Positions 31,906 to 41,068 are shown, numbered from the stretch's first letter. The stretch is 64,000 nt of DNA from Chersky-267 sp963744115 (GCA_963744115.1 CAVUSI010000003.1:992001-1056000), one strand, 5' to 3'. Numbers and translations: made by a program. The notes: a model not told the origin generated them from the letters alone.

Positions 31906-32633
31906 TCGTCCGGGGCCTCCTCCTGTCCGTCTCGCCGGTCGTCGCCGGTGGTGGCGGTGTGACCGTCGGCCTCGTCGTCGGGATCCAGCTCCTCATCGCG
32001 GCCGCCGTGTTCGGGGGCTTCGCCTGGTACGTCCGGGATCGTCGTCCCGGCTGGAACCGCGTCGCGCGGGTCGGGGCGGTCTTCGCCGGGCTCGCCGGTG
32101 GTGTGCTGCTCGTCGCGGCCGTCCTCGGACCCGGAAGCGCGGGTGACGTGGCGCTGACCAACCCGGTCCCGCTGACGGTGACCTCCGTCGACGCCGGCCA
32201 GACGCTGTACGAGGCGAACTGCGCCCGCTGTCACGGCGTGGACGCGCGTGGTGGCGGGGTCGACGCGGGGACGACCCAGATCGCGCCCTCCAACCTCCGG
32301 AGCGGGCACCTGAACCTCCATTCGGACGCGGACATCTACACCTGGATCTCGTCCGGGCTCCCCGGCGGGATGCCCGCCTGGTCGGGCCAGCTCTCCGAGA
32401 CCGATCGCTGGAACCTGGTGAACTTCCTCCGCTCGGTCAACGGACATGGCCCGTCGCCCGCGCCGAGCGCGGTCGGCCCGCCGGCGCTGGCCGGGATCGG
32501 GATCGGCGGGGCGGTCGGTGCGGCGCTGATCGGCTGGCTCGCCGTCGGGCTGGAGCGAGGTCGTCGGCGACGGCAGGGCCGCTCAGCCGACCGGCCGAAG
32601 GGCACCGATGCAGACCATCAGACCCGGCGGTAG
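31902..32633 (+). CDS. Membrane-anchored cytochrome c
   Basis: A 243-residue redox protein. Two N-terminal membrane helices (about 20-43 and 57-77) precede a class I cytochrome c domain with C107-A-R-C110-H111 haem attachment and an axial methionine candidate in GLPGGMPAW (M157). A third helix (about 188-208) and a basic tail end the chain. The order, CopC-CopD then cytochrome in a 4-base overlap, suggests that copper delivery and electron transfer are linked, for example in maturing or feeding an oxidase. No cytochrome maturation or oxidase genes lie in the window. Its 3' end overlaps the convergent ABC permease gene by 16 bases. Confidence 0.9.
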   Translation: MIVRGLLLSVSPVVAGGGGVTVGLVVGIQLLIAAAVFGGFAWYVRDRRPGWNRVARVGAVFAGLAGGVLLVAAVLGPGSAGDVALTNPVPLTVTSVDAGQTLYEANCARCHGVDARGGGVDAGTTQIAPSNLRSGHLNLHSDADIYTWISSGLPGGMPAWSGQLSETDRWNLVNFLRSVNGHGPSPAPSAVGPPALAGIGIGGAVGAALIGWLAVGLERGRRRRQGRSADRPKGTDADHQTRR

Positions 32634-33442
32634 GCGCGGACCGACAGGGGGATGAAGACGACCAGGATCAGCCCGATCCAGAACAGCGGCGGCAGGATCG
32701 TGTCGAACGTGGCCGTCCCCGTCAGCAGGGTGCGGCAGGCGTTGACGGCGACCGTCACCGGGTTGATCTCAGCGATCGGCTGGAGCCAGGTCGGGAACGT
32801 GGCGACCGGGACGAAGGCGCTCGAGACGAAGGTCAGCGGGAAGATCCAGATGAACCCGGCGGCCTGGACGGACTCGGGATCCTTGACCGACAGCCCGATG
32901 AGGGCCGAGATCCAGCTGAACGCATAGCCGAAGAGGACGACGATCACGAGCATCAGGAGGTAGGCCGGCAGCCCGCCGGACAGCGGCTCGAAGCCGACGA
33001 GCACGCCGACGACGGTCATCAGGATCACCACGAACATGTTCCGGATGAGGTCGGCGAACGTCCGTCCCGCGAGGACCGCGGAGCGGGCCATCGGCAGCGA
33101 CCGGAACCGGTCGATCATCCCGCGCCCGAGGTCCTCGGCCAGGCCGACGCCCGTGGCCGTCGCCCCGAAGACCGCCGTCTGGACGAAGATCCCCGGCATC
33201 AGGAAGTTGACGTAGTTGCCGCCGGGCACGGACGCCGCGATCGCGCCGCCGAAGACGAACACGAACAGCACCACGAACATCACCGGCTGGATGGTCGAGA
33301 AGACCAGCAGCTGGGGGATCCGGACGTACTGGAGCAGGTTCCGCTGGGTGACCGCGATGGCGTCGACGAACGTCCAGAACAGGGCGGGCCGGGTATCGGC
33401 CGGCGCTCCGGGCGGCGGGATCGGGCGGACGGAAGCGGTCAT
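32618..33442 (-). CDS. ABC-2 type exporter permease (DrrB-like)
   Basis: A 274-residue membrane subunit with six helices. The ABC-2 signature region is clear: LPMARSAVLAGRTFADLIRN, the FGYAFSWISALIGLSVKDPESVQAAGF segment, and IFPLTFVSSAFVPVATFPTWLQ. It pairs with the ATPase gene upstream (4-base overlap) and together they would export a drug, lipid or polyketide-like compound. The ATG at 33442 has GGAGGG about 11 bases upstream. The in-frame upstream region is Arg/Pro-rich and belongs to the ATPase tail in another frame. Confidence 0.92.
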   Translation of the reverse strand: MTASVRPIPPPGAPADTRPALFWTFVDAIAVTQRNLLQYVRIPQLLVFSTIQPVMFVVLFVFVFGGAIAASVPGGNYVNFLMPGIFVQTAVFGATATGVGLAEDLGRGMIDRFRSLPMARSAVLAGRTFADLIRNMFVVILMTVVGVLVGFEPLSGGLPAYLLMLVIVVLFGYAFSWISALIGLSVKDPESVQAAGFIWIFPLTFVSSAFVPVATFPTWLQPIAEINPVTVAVNACRTLLTGTATFDTILPPLFWIGLILVVFIPLSVRAYRRV

Positions 33443-34488
33443 GCGGGGGTCCCTCCGGGGCGTGGGCCGGATCGGTCGATCGGCCGGCCGGGTCGCCCGG
33501 ATGGGCCGGGCGTCTCGCCGTCGTCGGTCGTGTCGGCCTCGGCGTGATGGCCGGTCAGGGTCAGGAAGACGTCGTCGAGCGTCGGTCGATGGAGGCTCAG
33601 CTCGCTGACCTCGATCCCGGCCGCATCGAGCCGGCGGACGGTCTCGGTCAGGATCGACGAGCCGCCCTCGACGGGGACCCTTACGGAGTGGGCGTCGTGG
33701 TCGATGACGGGGTCGGCGGCGGCGAGGTCGCGGAGCAGGTCGTAGACCGTCTGGAGATCCCCGTGACGATCCGCGACCTTGGTCAGCTTGAGCTCGACGA
33801 CCTCGCCCCCGATCTGCTTCTTCAGCTCGTCCTGGGTCCCCTCGGCGATCACCTTCCCGAGGTCGATGACCGCGATCTTGTCGGCGAGCCGATCGGCCTC
33901 CTCCAGGTATTGGGTGGTGAGCAGGATCGTGGTCCCGTCCGCCACGAGGCCGCCGATGACCTCCCACAACGCGATCCGGCTGCGCGGATCGAGGCCGGTC
34001 GTCGGCTCGTCGAGGAACAGCACGCGCGGGTGTCCGACGAGGCTCGCCGCCAGGTCGAGGCGTCGCTTCATCCCGCCGGAATACGTCCGCGCCGGGCGGT
34101 CGGCGGCGTCGGTCAGCTCGAACCGGTCGAGCAGGTCGGCGGCTCGCTCACGGACCTCGGCTCGAGGGAGGTGGTACAGGCGACCGACCAGGGTCAGGTT
34201 CTCCCGACCGGTCAGGTTCGCGTCGATCGCGGCGAACTGCCCCGTCAGGCCGATGACGCTGCGCAGGGCGCTCGAGTCGCGGACCACGTCGTAGCCGGCG
34301 ACCTTGGCCCGTCCGCCATCGGGCGACAGCAACGTCGTCAGGATCCTGACGGCGGTCGTCTTGCCGGCGCCGTTCGGACCGAGCAGGCCGAGGACCGTCC
34401 CCTCCTCGACGTTCAGGTCGATCCCGGCCAAGGCGTGCACGTCGCCGTACGACTTGGTCAGGCCGACGGCCTCGATCGCGAGGGGCAT
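33439..34488 (-). CDS. ABC exporter ATPase (DrrA-like)
   Basis: A 349-residue ATP-binding subunit. Walker A GPNGAGKTT (38-46), signature YSGGMKRRL, Walker B VLFLDEPTTGLD and switch region TTQYLEEADRLADKIAVID are intact. The C-terminal domain typical of daunorubicin-resistance ATPases (SVRVPVEGGSSILTETVRRL ... LDDVFLTLTGH) is present, then a disordered Gly/Pro/Arg tail of about 40 residues. The ATG at 34488 has GGAGG five bases upstream. It overlaps the permease start by four bases. Confidence 0.93.
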   Translation of the reverse strand: MPLAIEAVGLTKSYGDVHALAGIDLNVEEGTVLGLLGPNGAGKTTAVRILTTLLSPDGGRAKVAGYDVVRDSSALRSVIGLTGQFAAIDANLTGRENLTLVGRLYHLPRAEVRERAADLLDRFELTDAADRPARTYSGGMKRRLDLAASLVGHPRVLFLDEPTTGLDPRSRIALWEVIGGLVADGTTILLTTQYLEEADRLADKIAVIDLGKVIAEGTQDELKKQIGGEVVELKLTKVADRHGDLQTVYDLLRDLAAADPVIDHDAHSVRVPVEGGSSILTETVRRLDAAGIEVSELSLHRPTLDDVFLTLTGHHAEADTTDDGETPGPSGRPGRPIDRSGPRPGGTPA

Positions 34489-34576
34489 ACATCCTCCGGG
34501 TGGCAAGAACGTGGAATGGTAATCCGTTCGTCGGACGCAGGTCCGGCGGAGGGGACCGACCGCCGCTCGGCGGCGC

Positions 34577-34582
34577 TAGGCT
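34577..34582 (+). promoter_or_regulatory. -10 hexamer TAGGCT, leaderless start
   Basis: TAGGCT ends 6 bases before the GTG at 34589 of the acyl-CoA ligase gene, with no ribosome site between. Confidence 0.6.
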
Positions 34583-34588
34583 TGGCGG

Positions 34589-36652
34589 GTGAGCGACCCG
34601 GCCTTCGCCCGATCCGACAGCGCGGCACCGTGGCGGCCCACGCCGGCGGACCTCACCGACTCCCGTCTGGCCCGCTTCGTGCGCGAGGCGGTGCCCGCCG
34701 GAGCGCGGCACGGCGGCGACGACCGCGACGGCCTCGAGGCGCTCCAGGCGCGCGCGGTCCGCGACCCCGCCTGGTTCTGGGGGGCGGCCGCCGACGACCT
34801 CGGCCTCGCCTGGCAGCGGCGTCCCACCTCGACGCTGGATCTGAGTGGCGGGATCGCCCGGGCGCGCTGGTGGGGAGGGGGAGCGTTCAACCACGCGGTC
34901 GCGGCCGTCGAGCCATGGGCGGCCGCCCGCCCGGATGATGTCGCTCTCGATTGGGAAGGCGAGGACGGAGCCGTCCACCGGTCGACCTGGGCCGAGCTCG
35001 ACCGGGATGTCCGGCTGACGGCCCGTCGCCTCGCCGGGCTCGGGATCGGGGAGGGGTCGCGGGTCGGGATCCTGCTGCCGATGCTGCCCGAGACGGCCCT
35101 GGCGGTGCTCGCCCTCGGACGCCTTCGGGCGATCTTCACGCCGATCTTCAGCGGGTATGCGGCACCGGCGATCGCGGCGCGCCTCGAGGCCTTCGCGGCG
35201 ACCCACCTGATCACCGCCGACGGCTTCTACCGACGCGGCACGGTGGTGCCCCTCAAGACCGTCGCCGACGAGGCGCTGGCCCTCGCCCCGACGGTGACGA
35301 CCGTGGTCGTGGTCCGCCGGCTCGGCGCCGACCGCGCGGACGTGCCGATGACCGCCGGGCGCGACGTCGACTGGGACGGCGCGACGGTCACCGAGCCGGG
35401 GGCAGCGGGGGACCCGCCTGCAGCGCCCGACCGCCCCGACCGCGACCGGTCCGTCGACCGGGTGCCGGACACGGACCCCGAGGCGCCGTACATGGTCATC
35501 TACACGTCGGGGACGACCGGACGGCCCAAGGGCACGGTCCACGTCCACGGCGGATTCCCGGTCAAGGCGGCCCAGGACCTGGCGCACACGTTCGATCTGC
35601 GGGCCGGTGATGCCCTGTGCTGGTTCACCGACCTCGGCTGGATGATGGGTCCGTGGGCGATCAGCGGGGCGCTCCTGCTGGGGGCGCGCCTGGTCATCTA
35701 CGAGGGCGCTCCCGACTGGCCCGACCCGGGTCGACTGTGGTCGCTCGTGGCCCGGCACCGGGTCACCCATTTCGGGGTCAGCCCCACGCTCATCCGCGCG
35801 CTCCGGGTCCACGGCGACGGGCCCGTCCACGACCACGATCTCGGTTCCCTGCGGGTCCTCGGCTCGACGGGCGAGCCGTGGAACCCGGACCCGTGGCGGT
35901 GGGCGTTCGATGTCGTCGGAGGCGGCCGCCTGCCGATCGTCAACTACTCGGGCGGGACCGAGATCGGCGGCGGGATCGTCGGCTGCTCACTGCTCCGCCC
36001 CATCCGACCGACGAGCTTCAACGGGCCGTGCCCGGGGCTCGCGGCCGACATCGTCGACGCGGCCGGTCGGCCGGTCCGCGGGACGGTCGGCGAGCTGGCG
36101 ATCCGGTCACCCTGGCCGGGGATGACCCGGGGCTTCTGGTCGGAGCCGGACGACGAGCGGTACCTGGAGACGTACTGGCGACGGGTCCCCGGCCTGTGGA
36201 TCCACGGCGACTGGGCGACGACCGACGCCGAGGGCTACTGGTACATCCACGGCCGATCCGACGACACGCTCAAGGTCGCCGGCAAGAGGGTCGGGCCGGC
36301 CGAGGTCGAGGCGTGCGCGGTCGCCCACCCCGCCGTCGCCGCGGCTGCCGCGATCGGCGTGCCGGACGAGCTCAAGGGCGAGGCGATCGTGGTCCTGTGC
36401 GTCCCGCGCCCGGGGGTGACCTGGGACGAGAGCGTCGCCGCCGAGGTCGCCGGCCTCGTGGTCCACGACCTGGGCAAGCCCGTCCGCCCGAAGGCCGTCG
36501 TCGCAGTCCCGGACCTGCCGCGGACCCGCAGCGGCAAGATCATGCGCCGGGTGGCGCGTGCCGCCTGGCTCGGGCTCGATCCGGGCGATACGTCGGCCCT
36601 GGAGAACCCGGCCGTCATCGAGGCGATCGGCCGGCTGGGCGCCGCGCCCTGA
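34589..36652 (+). CDS. Acetyl-CoA synthetase-like acyl-CoA ligase (AMP-forming)
   Basis: A 687-residue adenylating enzyme that would activate a short-chain acid with ATP and CoA. Motifs: P-loop YTSGTTGRPKGTVHVHGG, A5 region VNYSGGTEIGGGIVG, A7 IHGDWATTDAEGYWYIHGRSDD, and A10 LPRTRSGKIMRR with the catalytic lysine. The N-terminal WWGGGAFNHA segment is the acetyl-CoA-synthetase cap. It is longer than bacterial Acs because of inserts around residues 225-310 (Asp/Arg/Pro-rich). The GTG start follows a TAGGCT box by six bases. The TSFNGPCPGLAADI variant of the acyl pocket suggests the substrate may not be acetate. Confidence 0.9.
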   Translation: MSDPAFARSDSAAPWRPTPADLTDSRLARFVREAVPAGARHGGDDRDGLEALQARAVRDPAWFWGAAADDLGLAWQRRPTSTLDLSGGIARARWWGGGAFNHAVAAVEPWAAARPDDVALDWEGEDGAVHRSTWAELDRDVRLTARRLAGLGIGEGSRVGILLPMLPETALAVLALGRLRAIFTPIFSGYAAPAIAARLEAFAATHLITADGFYRRGTVVPLKTVADEALALAPTVTTVVVVRRLGADRADVPMTAGRDVDWDGATVTEPGAAGDPPAAPDRPDRDRSVDRVPDTDPEAPYMVIYTSGTTGRPKGTVHVHGGFPVKAAQDLAHTFDLRAGDALCWFTDLGWMMGPWAISGALLLGARLVIYEGAPDWPDPGRLWSLVARHRVTHFGVSPTLIRALRVHGDGPVHDHDLGSLRVLGSTGEPWNPDPWRWAFDVVGGGRLPIVNYSGGTEIGGGIVGCSLLRPIRPTSFNGPCPGLAADIVDAAGRPVRGTVGELAIRSPWPGMTRGFWSEPDDERYLETYWRRVPGLWIHGDWATTDAEGYWYIHGRSDDTLKVAGKRVGPAEVEACAVAHPAVAAAAAIGVPDELKGEAIVVLCVPRPGVTWDESVAAEVAGLVVHDLGKPVRPKAVVAVPDLPRTRSGKIMRRVARAAWLGLDPGDTSALENPAVIEAIGRLGAAP

Positions 36653-36731
36653 CCGTCCACCGACCTGCGTACCCGGCGGGGAGTACCAACAGGCGATGGA
36701 CCGGCCCGGCCCGTGCGAGCACGATGGACGC

Positions 36732-37484
36732 ATGATCTGGAACCCGCGCGAGCGCGCTGCGTCCTCGGTCGAGGTCCTTGACCAGCCGGCGATCACACCC
36801 CGGCCATTCACCCGTCCGGCCAGGCCGTTCGCGCCGCAGCTCGAGTCGACGACAGAGGTCGGGTCGCCCGTCCTCGACGACCTTGTTCTCGGATCGGACT
36901 CGACCGATGCGATCGCCGCGGACCCATGGATCGCGGTCCCACCGCCCGCGACGACCACGCGGGTCCATCTCATCGGGACGCACCTTCGGGCCGAGGGCGC
37001 GGTCGAGCTCGGCAACTTCCGCCGACTCTCGGACTACGTCAACCTGCTCGACGGGTTCTTCACGATCCACGACGTCGTCCTGCTGTCGCGGCTCGGTGAG
37101 CCGACCCGGATCACGTTCCCGGACTTCCGGGTCCGCCTCGACGACATCGCGATCGTCGGGCAGGCCCACCCGGGCGAGTCGACCTCGGAGGACCGCTTCA
37201 TCCCGAAGCAGCGGCGACGCCTCGTCCTGACGACCGGGGCGCACATCATCTACGGCTACGCCTACCTCCACGAGCAGGCGTCACTGACCGCCTTCGTCGA
37301 TTCGACCGACCCGGAGTTCATGCCGATGACCAACGTCCGGGTCCGCTGGCTCGCCGACCGACGACTCGCCGGACGGTTCCCGTTCGCGCTCATCCAGCGC
37401 CGCAAGATCATCGGCGTCGCCACCGAGGTGAGCGGGGGTCTGAGCCTGCTCGAAGGTCGTCGCCCGGTCAGCCCGACCGTCTGA
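36732..37484 (+). CDS. Hypothetical protein, 250 aa
   Basis: The N-terminal 75 residues are low-complexity (TPRPFTRPARPF). The rest is a soluble alpha/beta region with two beta-rich halves: RVHLIGTHLRAEGAVELGNF with LSDYVNLLDGFFTIHDVVLL, then FPDFRVRLDDIAIVGQ and RRLVLTTGAHIIYGYAYLHEQ. There is no signal or membrane helix. I do not recognise a family. The ATG at 36732 is the first plausible in-frame start; an ATG eight bases earlier is out of frame. It converges on a coiled-coil membrane protein gene with an 8-base gap. Confidence 0.6.
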   Translation: MIWNPRERAASSVEVLDQPAITPRPFTRPARPFAPQLESTTEVGSPVLDDLVLGSDSTDAIAADPWIAVPPPATTTRVHLIGTHLRAEGAVELGNFRRLSDYVNLLDGFFTIHDVVLLSRLGEPTRITFPDFRVRLDDIAIVGQAHPGESTSEDRFIPKQRRRLVLTTGAHIIYGYAYLHEQASLTAFVDSTDPEFMPMTNVRVRWLADRRLAGRFPFALIQRRKIIGVATEVSGGLSLLEGRRPVSPTV

Positions 37485-37492
37485 CCCGACGA

Positions 37493-38191
37493 TCAGGCCG
37501 CGGGAGTGGCCGTTCGCGACGGATCGACCAGGACCTGGCGCCGGACCCAGATCCCGAACCCGAGCGCCGCGATCGCAGGCACCGCGAACCAGACCGCCAG
37601 CAGCGCCAATGCCGCGCGGACGACCGTGACGATGTCGGACAGGCTCGCCTCGATCTCGCCTGATCCGAGGACGTCGTCGACCTGGCGGAGCTGGCCGGCC
37701 AGGTCGGTCAGGCTGGCGCCAAGGGAGGCGAGGTTCGTCTTGTTGTCGCCAAGGTTCGTGCCGAGTGTCCCGACCTGGGTCTGCAGGGTGCCGAGCTGGG
37801 TGGCGATCTGCCCGAACCGTCCGGACAGGGAGGCGAGCGGCTGCTGGCCGAGGAAGGTCAGGGCCGCCGAGGTCGTCTGGAGCTCCTGGAGCGTCGACAC
37901 GACGTCGGACAGGGCGGTGTCGACCTGGGTCAGGGTCGGGCCGGCCTGGTCGAGCGTGCCGGCGAAGCTCTGCGACGTGGTCCCGGCGTGCTCGAGAGCC
38001 GTCGCCGTCCGGTCGACCGTCGCCGAGATCGTCGTCAACCGGCTGCTCATCTTGCCGGCGATCCCATCCAGCCGGTTGCCGATCGCGACCACCGCACCGA
38101 GCATGACGACGGCGAGGACGATCCCGACGACCCCGTAGACGATCAGCCCGGTCGACAGCGTCCGGAGTTGATGGGACGTGCGATCGTTCAT
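37493..38191 (-). CDS. Two-helix membrane protein with long extracytoplasmic or cytoplasmic coiled coil
   Basis: A 232-residue protein. A membrane helix (about 18-42, GLIVYGVVGIVLAVVMLGAVVAIG) leads to about 150 residues of Thr/Leu/Gln/Ser heptads (ATALEHAGTTSQSFAGTL; GTLQTQVGTLGTNLGDNKTN). A second helix (about 194-217) and a short basic end follow. The layout resembles methyl-accepting or apolipophorin-like rods without a signalling tip; no catalytic motif is visible. The ATG at 38191 has GGAGG about nine bases upstream. It is divergent from the GlcD-like oxidase, with start codons 58 bases apart. Function unknown. Confidence 0.65.
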   Translation of the reverse strand: MNDRTSHQLRTLSTGLIVYGVVGIVLAVVMLGAVVAIGNRLDGIAGKMSSRLTTISATVDRTATALEHAGTTSQSFAGTLDQAGPTLTQVDTALSDVVSTLQELQTTSAALTFLGQQPLASLSGRFGQIATQLGTLQTQVGTLGTNLGDNKTNLASLGASLTDLAGQLRQVDDVLGSGEIEASLSDIVTVVRAALALLAVWFAVPAIAALGFGIWVRRQVLVDPSRTATPAA

Positions 38192-38236
38192 GCTGGTGGT
38201 CCTCCGGGGCGGCCGTTCACAGTGTGATGGTGCCAG

Positions 38237-38242
38237 TATCCT
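38237..38242 (+). promoter_or_regulatory. -10 hexamer TATCCT, leaderless start
   Basis: TATCCT ends 7 bases before the ATG at 38250 of the GlcD-like gene, with no ribosome site between. Confidence 0.6.
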
Positions 38243-38249
38243 GACGGCG

Positions 38250-39677
38250 ATGTCCGCGATCGACGCCGCCACGCCGGCCCGCCCGAGCCTCGAGGACCGG
38301 GCAGCGTACCTGGACGCGGTCCGGGGGTCGCTGCCGGGGCTCCGGTTGTTGACCGACGAGGTCGACCGCGAGTCGTACCGGCGGGACGAGACCGCCTATC
38401 TCGAGCCGCCCCTGCCGATCGGCGTGGCGTTGCCGACGGCGACCGCGGAGGTCGCCGAGCTCGTCCGCCTGGCGGCGGTCCATCGGGTCCCGGTCGTTCC
38501 GCGGGGCGCGGGCACCGGGCTGAGCGGGGGCGCGGCCGGTGTCGACGGTGGCCTGACGATCGCCTTCACCCGGATGGACCGGATCCTCGAGATCGACCGG
38601 GCTGATCTCGTCGTGGTGACCCAGCCCGGCGTCGTCAACGCGGACCTCAAGAAGGCCGTGGCTGCGGAGGGGTTGTTCTACGCCCCCGACCCGGCGAGCT
38701 ACGAGACGTGCACGATCGGCGGCAACCTCGGCACGAATGCCGGTGGCCTGTGCTGCGTCAAGTACGGCGTGACCCGCGACTCCGTCATCGGGCTCGAGAT
38801 CGTGACCGCCGACGGATCGGTCGTCCGGCTCGGCGGCCGGACGGTCAAGGACGTCGCCGGCTACGGCCTCATCCCGCTCATCGTCGGGAGCCAGGGGACG
38901 CTCGCGATCGTCACCGAGGCGACCCTCCGGCTGCGACCCGCGCCGCCGCCCAAGGCGACCCTGATCGCGTTCTTCGCGGCGCTCGACGACGCCGGTCGCG
39001 CGGTCGCGGCCGTGATCGATGCCGGCGTGGAGCCGTGCACCCTCGAGCTGATGGACCGAACGACGATCCGGGCGGTCGACGACATCCACCACCTGGGCCT
39101 CGACCTGGACGCAGCGGCGATGTTGTTGATCGAGTCCGACCTACCGGGTGCGGCCGCCGGCATCGCGCTCGAGACGGCCGCCCGGGCGTGCGACGGGGCC
39201 GGAGCCACGACCACCATCATCGCCACGGATCCGCAGGAGGCGGACTGGTTGCGACAAGGCCGGCGGATGGCGTTCAACGCCATGGAGCAGCTCGGCGTCG
39301 CCCGGATGGAGGACGTCGGCGTCCCGCGCGGACGGGTCCCCGATCTGCTCCGGGCGATCGAGCGGATCGCGAGCGACCAGGGTCTGATGATCGCGACGTT
39401 CGGTCATGTCGGCGACGGCAACCTCCACCCCAACATCATCCTCGACCGCGCCGAGCCGGATGGCGAGGCCAAGCTCAAGCGGGCGACCGATGCGTTGTGC
39501 ATCGCGGCGATCGAGCTCGGCGGGACGGTCACCGCCGAGCACGGGATCGGGATCTCGCGCCGCGACTTCCTCGAGCGTCAACGCGGCGCCGGCGCGGTCG
39601 CGTTGATGCGCGCGATCAAGGACGCGCTCGACCCGCTCGGGATCATGAACCCCGGCAAGGTCCTGTCGGAACGCTGA
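38250..39677 (+). CDS. FAD-linked oxidase, GlcD/D-lactate dehydrogenase-like
   Basis: A 475-residue flavoprotein oxidising a 2-hydroxy acid such as glycolate or D-lactate. The FAD domain carries VPVVPRGAGTGLSGGAAG, the GGNLGTNAGGLCCVKYG loop and VKDVAGYGLIPLIVGSQGTL. The C-terminal domain has TFGHVGDGNLHPNI and TAEHGIG, the histidine motif that positions the substrate carboxylate and metal. Length matches GlcD. GlcE and GlcF partners are absent, so it may work alone or with a quinone. The ATG is set by a TATCCT box. Its last 35 bases overlap the 3' end of apbE. Confidence 0.92.
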   Translation: MSAIDAATPARPSLEDRAAYLDAVRGSLPGLRLLTDEVDRESYRRDETAYLEPPLPIGVALPTATAEVAELVRLAAVHRVPVVPRGAGTGLSGGAAGVDGGLTIAFTRMDRILEIDRADLVVVTQPGVVNADLKKAVAAEGLFYAPDPASYETCTIGGNLGTNAGGLCCVKYGVTRDSVIGLEIVTADGSVVRLGGRTVKDVAGYGLIPLIVGSQGTLAIVTEATLRLRPAPPPKATLIAFFAALDDAGRAVAAVIDAGVEPCTLELMDRTTIRAVDDIHHLGLDLDAAAMLLIESDLPGAAAGIALETAARACDGAGATTTIIATDPQEADWLRQGRRMAFNAMEQLGVARMEDVGVPRGRVPDLLRAIERIASDQGLMIATFGHVGDGNLHPNIILDRAEPDGEAKLKRATDALCIAAIELGGTVTAEHGIGISRRDFLERQRGAGAVALMRAIKDALDPLGIMNPGKVLSER

Positions 39678-40530
39678 TAGCCGCGAACGAGCCGACGCTG
39701 GGATCCGCCTCGTCGTGGTCCGCGGCACGGATGAGAAGCCGGTCGATCGCCGGGGTCCAGATCGCCCGCTCGTCGGTCGTGATCGCGTACGCACCGTAGC
39801 CGGCGTGCCCGGCGACCCAGGCGGGACCGTCGAGGCCCAGGACGAATGCGGTCGTCGCGTAGGCATCGGCGTAGGTCGGGCTGGGCCCGGTCACGGTGAC
39901 GCTCAGGAGCCGGTCTGCGGCGCGGCCGGTCCGCGGATCCACGATGTGCTCGCCGCGTTCGTACGCTCCCGACGTCGCGACCGCCAGGTCGCGGACCTCG
40001 AGCACGGCGGCGAGACGGTCCTCGACCCGCGGGTGGCGGATCCCCACCCGCCAGGCTCGTCCGGGCTCAGGCTCGCCCCGGGCGACGATGTCGCCGCCGG
40101 CATTGATCGCGAAGTCCGTGGCGCCCGCCCGCTCGAGCACGAGCGCGGCCTCCTCGGTCGCCCAGCCCTTGACCAGGCCGGTGGGATCGGGCCGGCCGTC
40201 GCTTCGATGGCGTCGGATGTCGAACGCGCCGTCGCTCGTCCGCCGCAGGTCCTCGCCCAGGCCGAGGATCGCCCGGAGGTCGTCGGCGCAGTCGGCCTCC
40301 TCGAGCTCGCCGCCGATGAGGCGGCTGACCTCGCTATCGGGCCGGTACGGGCTGAACCTCGCGTCGATGTCGTGGAGCAGCCCGATCGCCTCGTCGAGCG
40401 CGTCGGGGTGGACGCCGCTGCCCCGGACGTCGAACACGAAGACCGTTCCCATGATCCGCTCGATGCGGTGGGCGGGACCCGCGACGGCGGTCGGCGCGGG
40501 CGGCCGCAGCGCCACGGCGGACTCAGCCAT
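39643..40530 (-). CDS. apbE: FAD:protein FMN transferase
   Basis: A 295-residue flavin transferase that attaches FMN covalently to a threonine of exported target proteins, using FAD. Visible motifs: the N-terminal MGTVFVFDV strand, ARFSPYRPDSEVSRL, GLVKGWATEEA, the FAD/Mg-binding NAGGDIVARG, and a C-terminal TYADAYATTAFVLG with the conserved aspartate. There is no evident N-terminal lipobox, so it may act in the cytoplasm or be exported by a weak signal. The target gene is directly upstream and overlaps the start by 8 bases. The ATG at 40530 is preferred to a TTG four codons earlier. Confidence 0.92.
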   Translation of the reverse strand: MAESAVALRPPAPTAVAGPAHRIERIMGTVFVFDVRGSGVHPDALDEAIGLLHDIDARFSPYRPDSEVSRLIGGELEEADCADDLRAILGLGEDLRRTSDGAFDIRRHRSDGRPDPTGLVKGWATEEAALVLERAGATDFAINAGGDIVARGEPEPGRAWRVGIRHPRVEDRLAAVLEVRDLAVATSGAYERGEHIVDPRTGRAADRLLSVTVTGPSPTYADAYATTAFVLGLDGPAWVAGHAGYGAYAITTDERAIWTPAIDRLLIRAADHDEADPSVGSFAAISVPTGPCRGS

Positions 40531-41053
40531 GGGCCTGGTCAAGCGCCGCCTGGAGCGACCGCTCGTAGGCGATGCTCGTGTAGGTCGCCCCGGACACGAG
40601 GTCGATCTGCGCGCTCTGCGCCTGGACGGCCTCGCTCTGGAGGATCGGCTCGGCGTATTGGCTGATCATCTCCGAGCGTTGGCGGTCGGACGGGAGCTCG
40701 AGTGCGGCCACGTCCGTCACCTTCCCCCCGGCGATGGTGACCTGGACCTGGACCGGTCCGAAGCGCGTGTCGACGACCGGACCCGCGACGGTCCCGTCCT
40801 TGTACGAGCCGGCTGCCGGTGCGGCCGTCGCGGCCGGAGCGCTGGTCGCGGCCGGTGTCCTCGTCGCTCCGCCGGTCGCCTGCGGCCCGGCGGGGGCGCG
40901 GGTCGGGGCGGCCGATGCGCCCGCCACGACGCCGACGGGACCCTTCGCCGAGCCGACCGTCGTGCCCAGTCGATCGTCCGGCGTCTTGAAGCTGAACAGC
41001 AGGACGAGGGCGAGGGCGGTGGCGGAGATGGCGATGACGGCGCGTTTCGGCAT
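40523..41053 (-). CDS. Exported FMN-binding protein (flavinylation target)
   Basis: A 176-residue carrier with an N-terminal membrane helix (residues 4-22) and a long Ala/Thr/Pro linker (35-82). A small FMN-binding domain ends in DLVSGATYTS (151-160). The SGAT threonine (T157) is the site ApbE modifies, consistent with apbE directly downstream. The linker would let the flavin shuttle between the membrane reductase and an outside acceptor. The ATG at 41053 has GAGGA 9 bases upstream and follows the reductase stop by 15 bases. Confidence 0.92.
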   Translation of the reverse strand: MPKRAVIAISATALALVLLFSFKTPDDRLGTTVGSAKGPVGVVAGASAAPTRAPAGPQATGGATRTPAATSAPAATAAPAAGSYKDGTVAGPVVDTRFGPVQVQVTIAGGKVTDVAALELPSDRQRSEMISQYAEPILQSEAVQAQSAQIDLVSGATYTSIAYERSLQAALDQAHG

Positions 41054-41068
41054 ATCAGGGTCCTCGGG

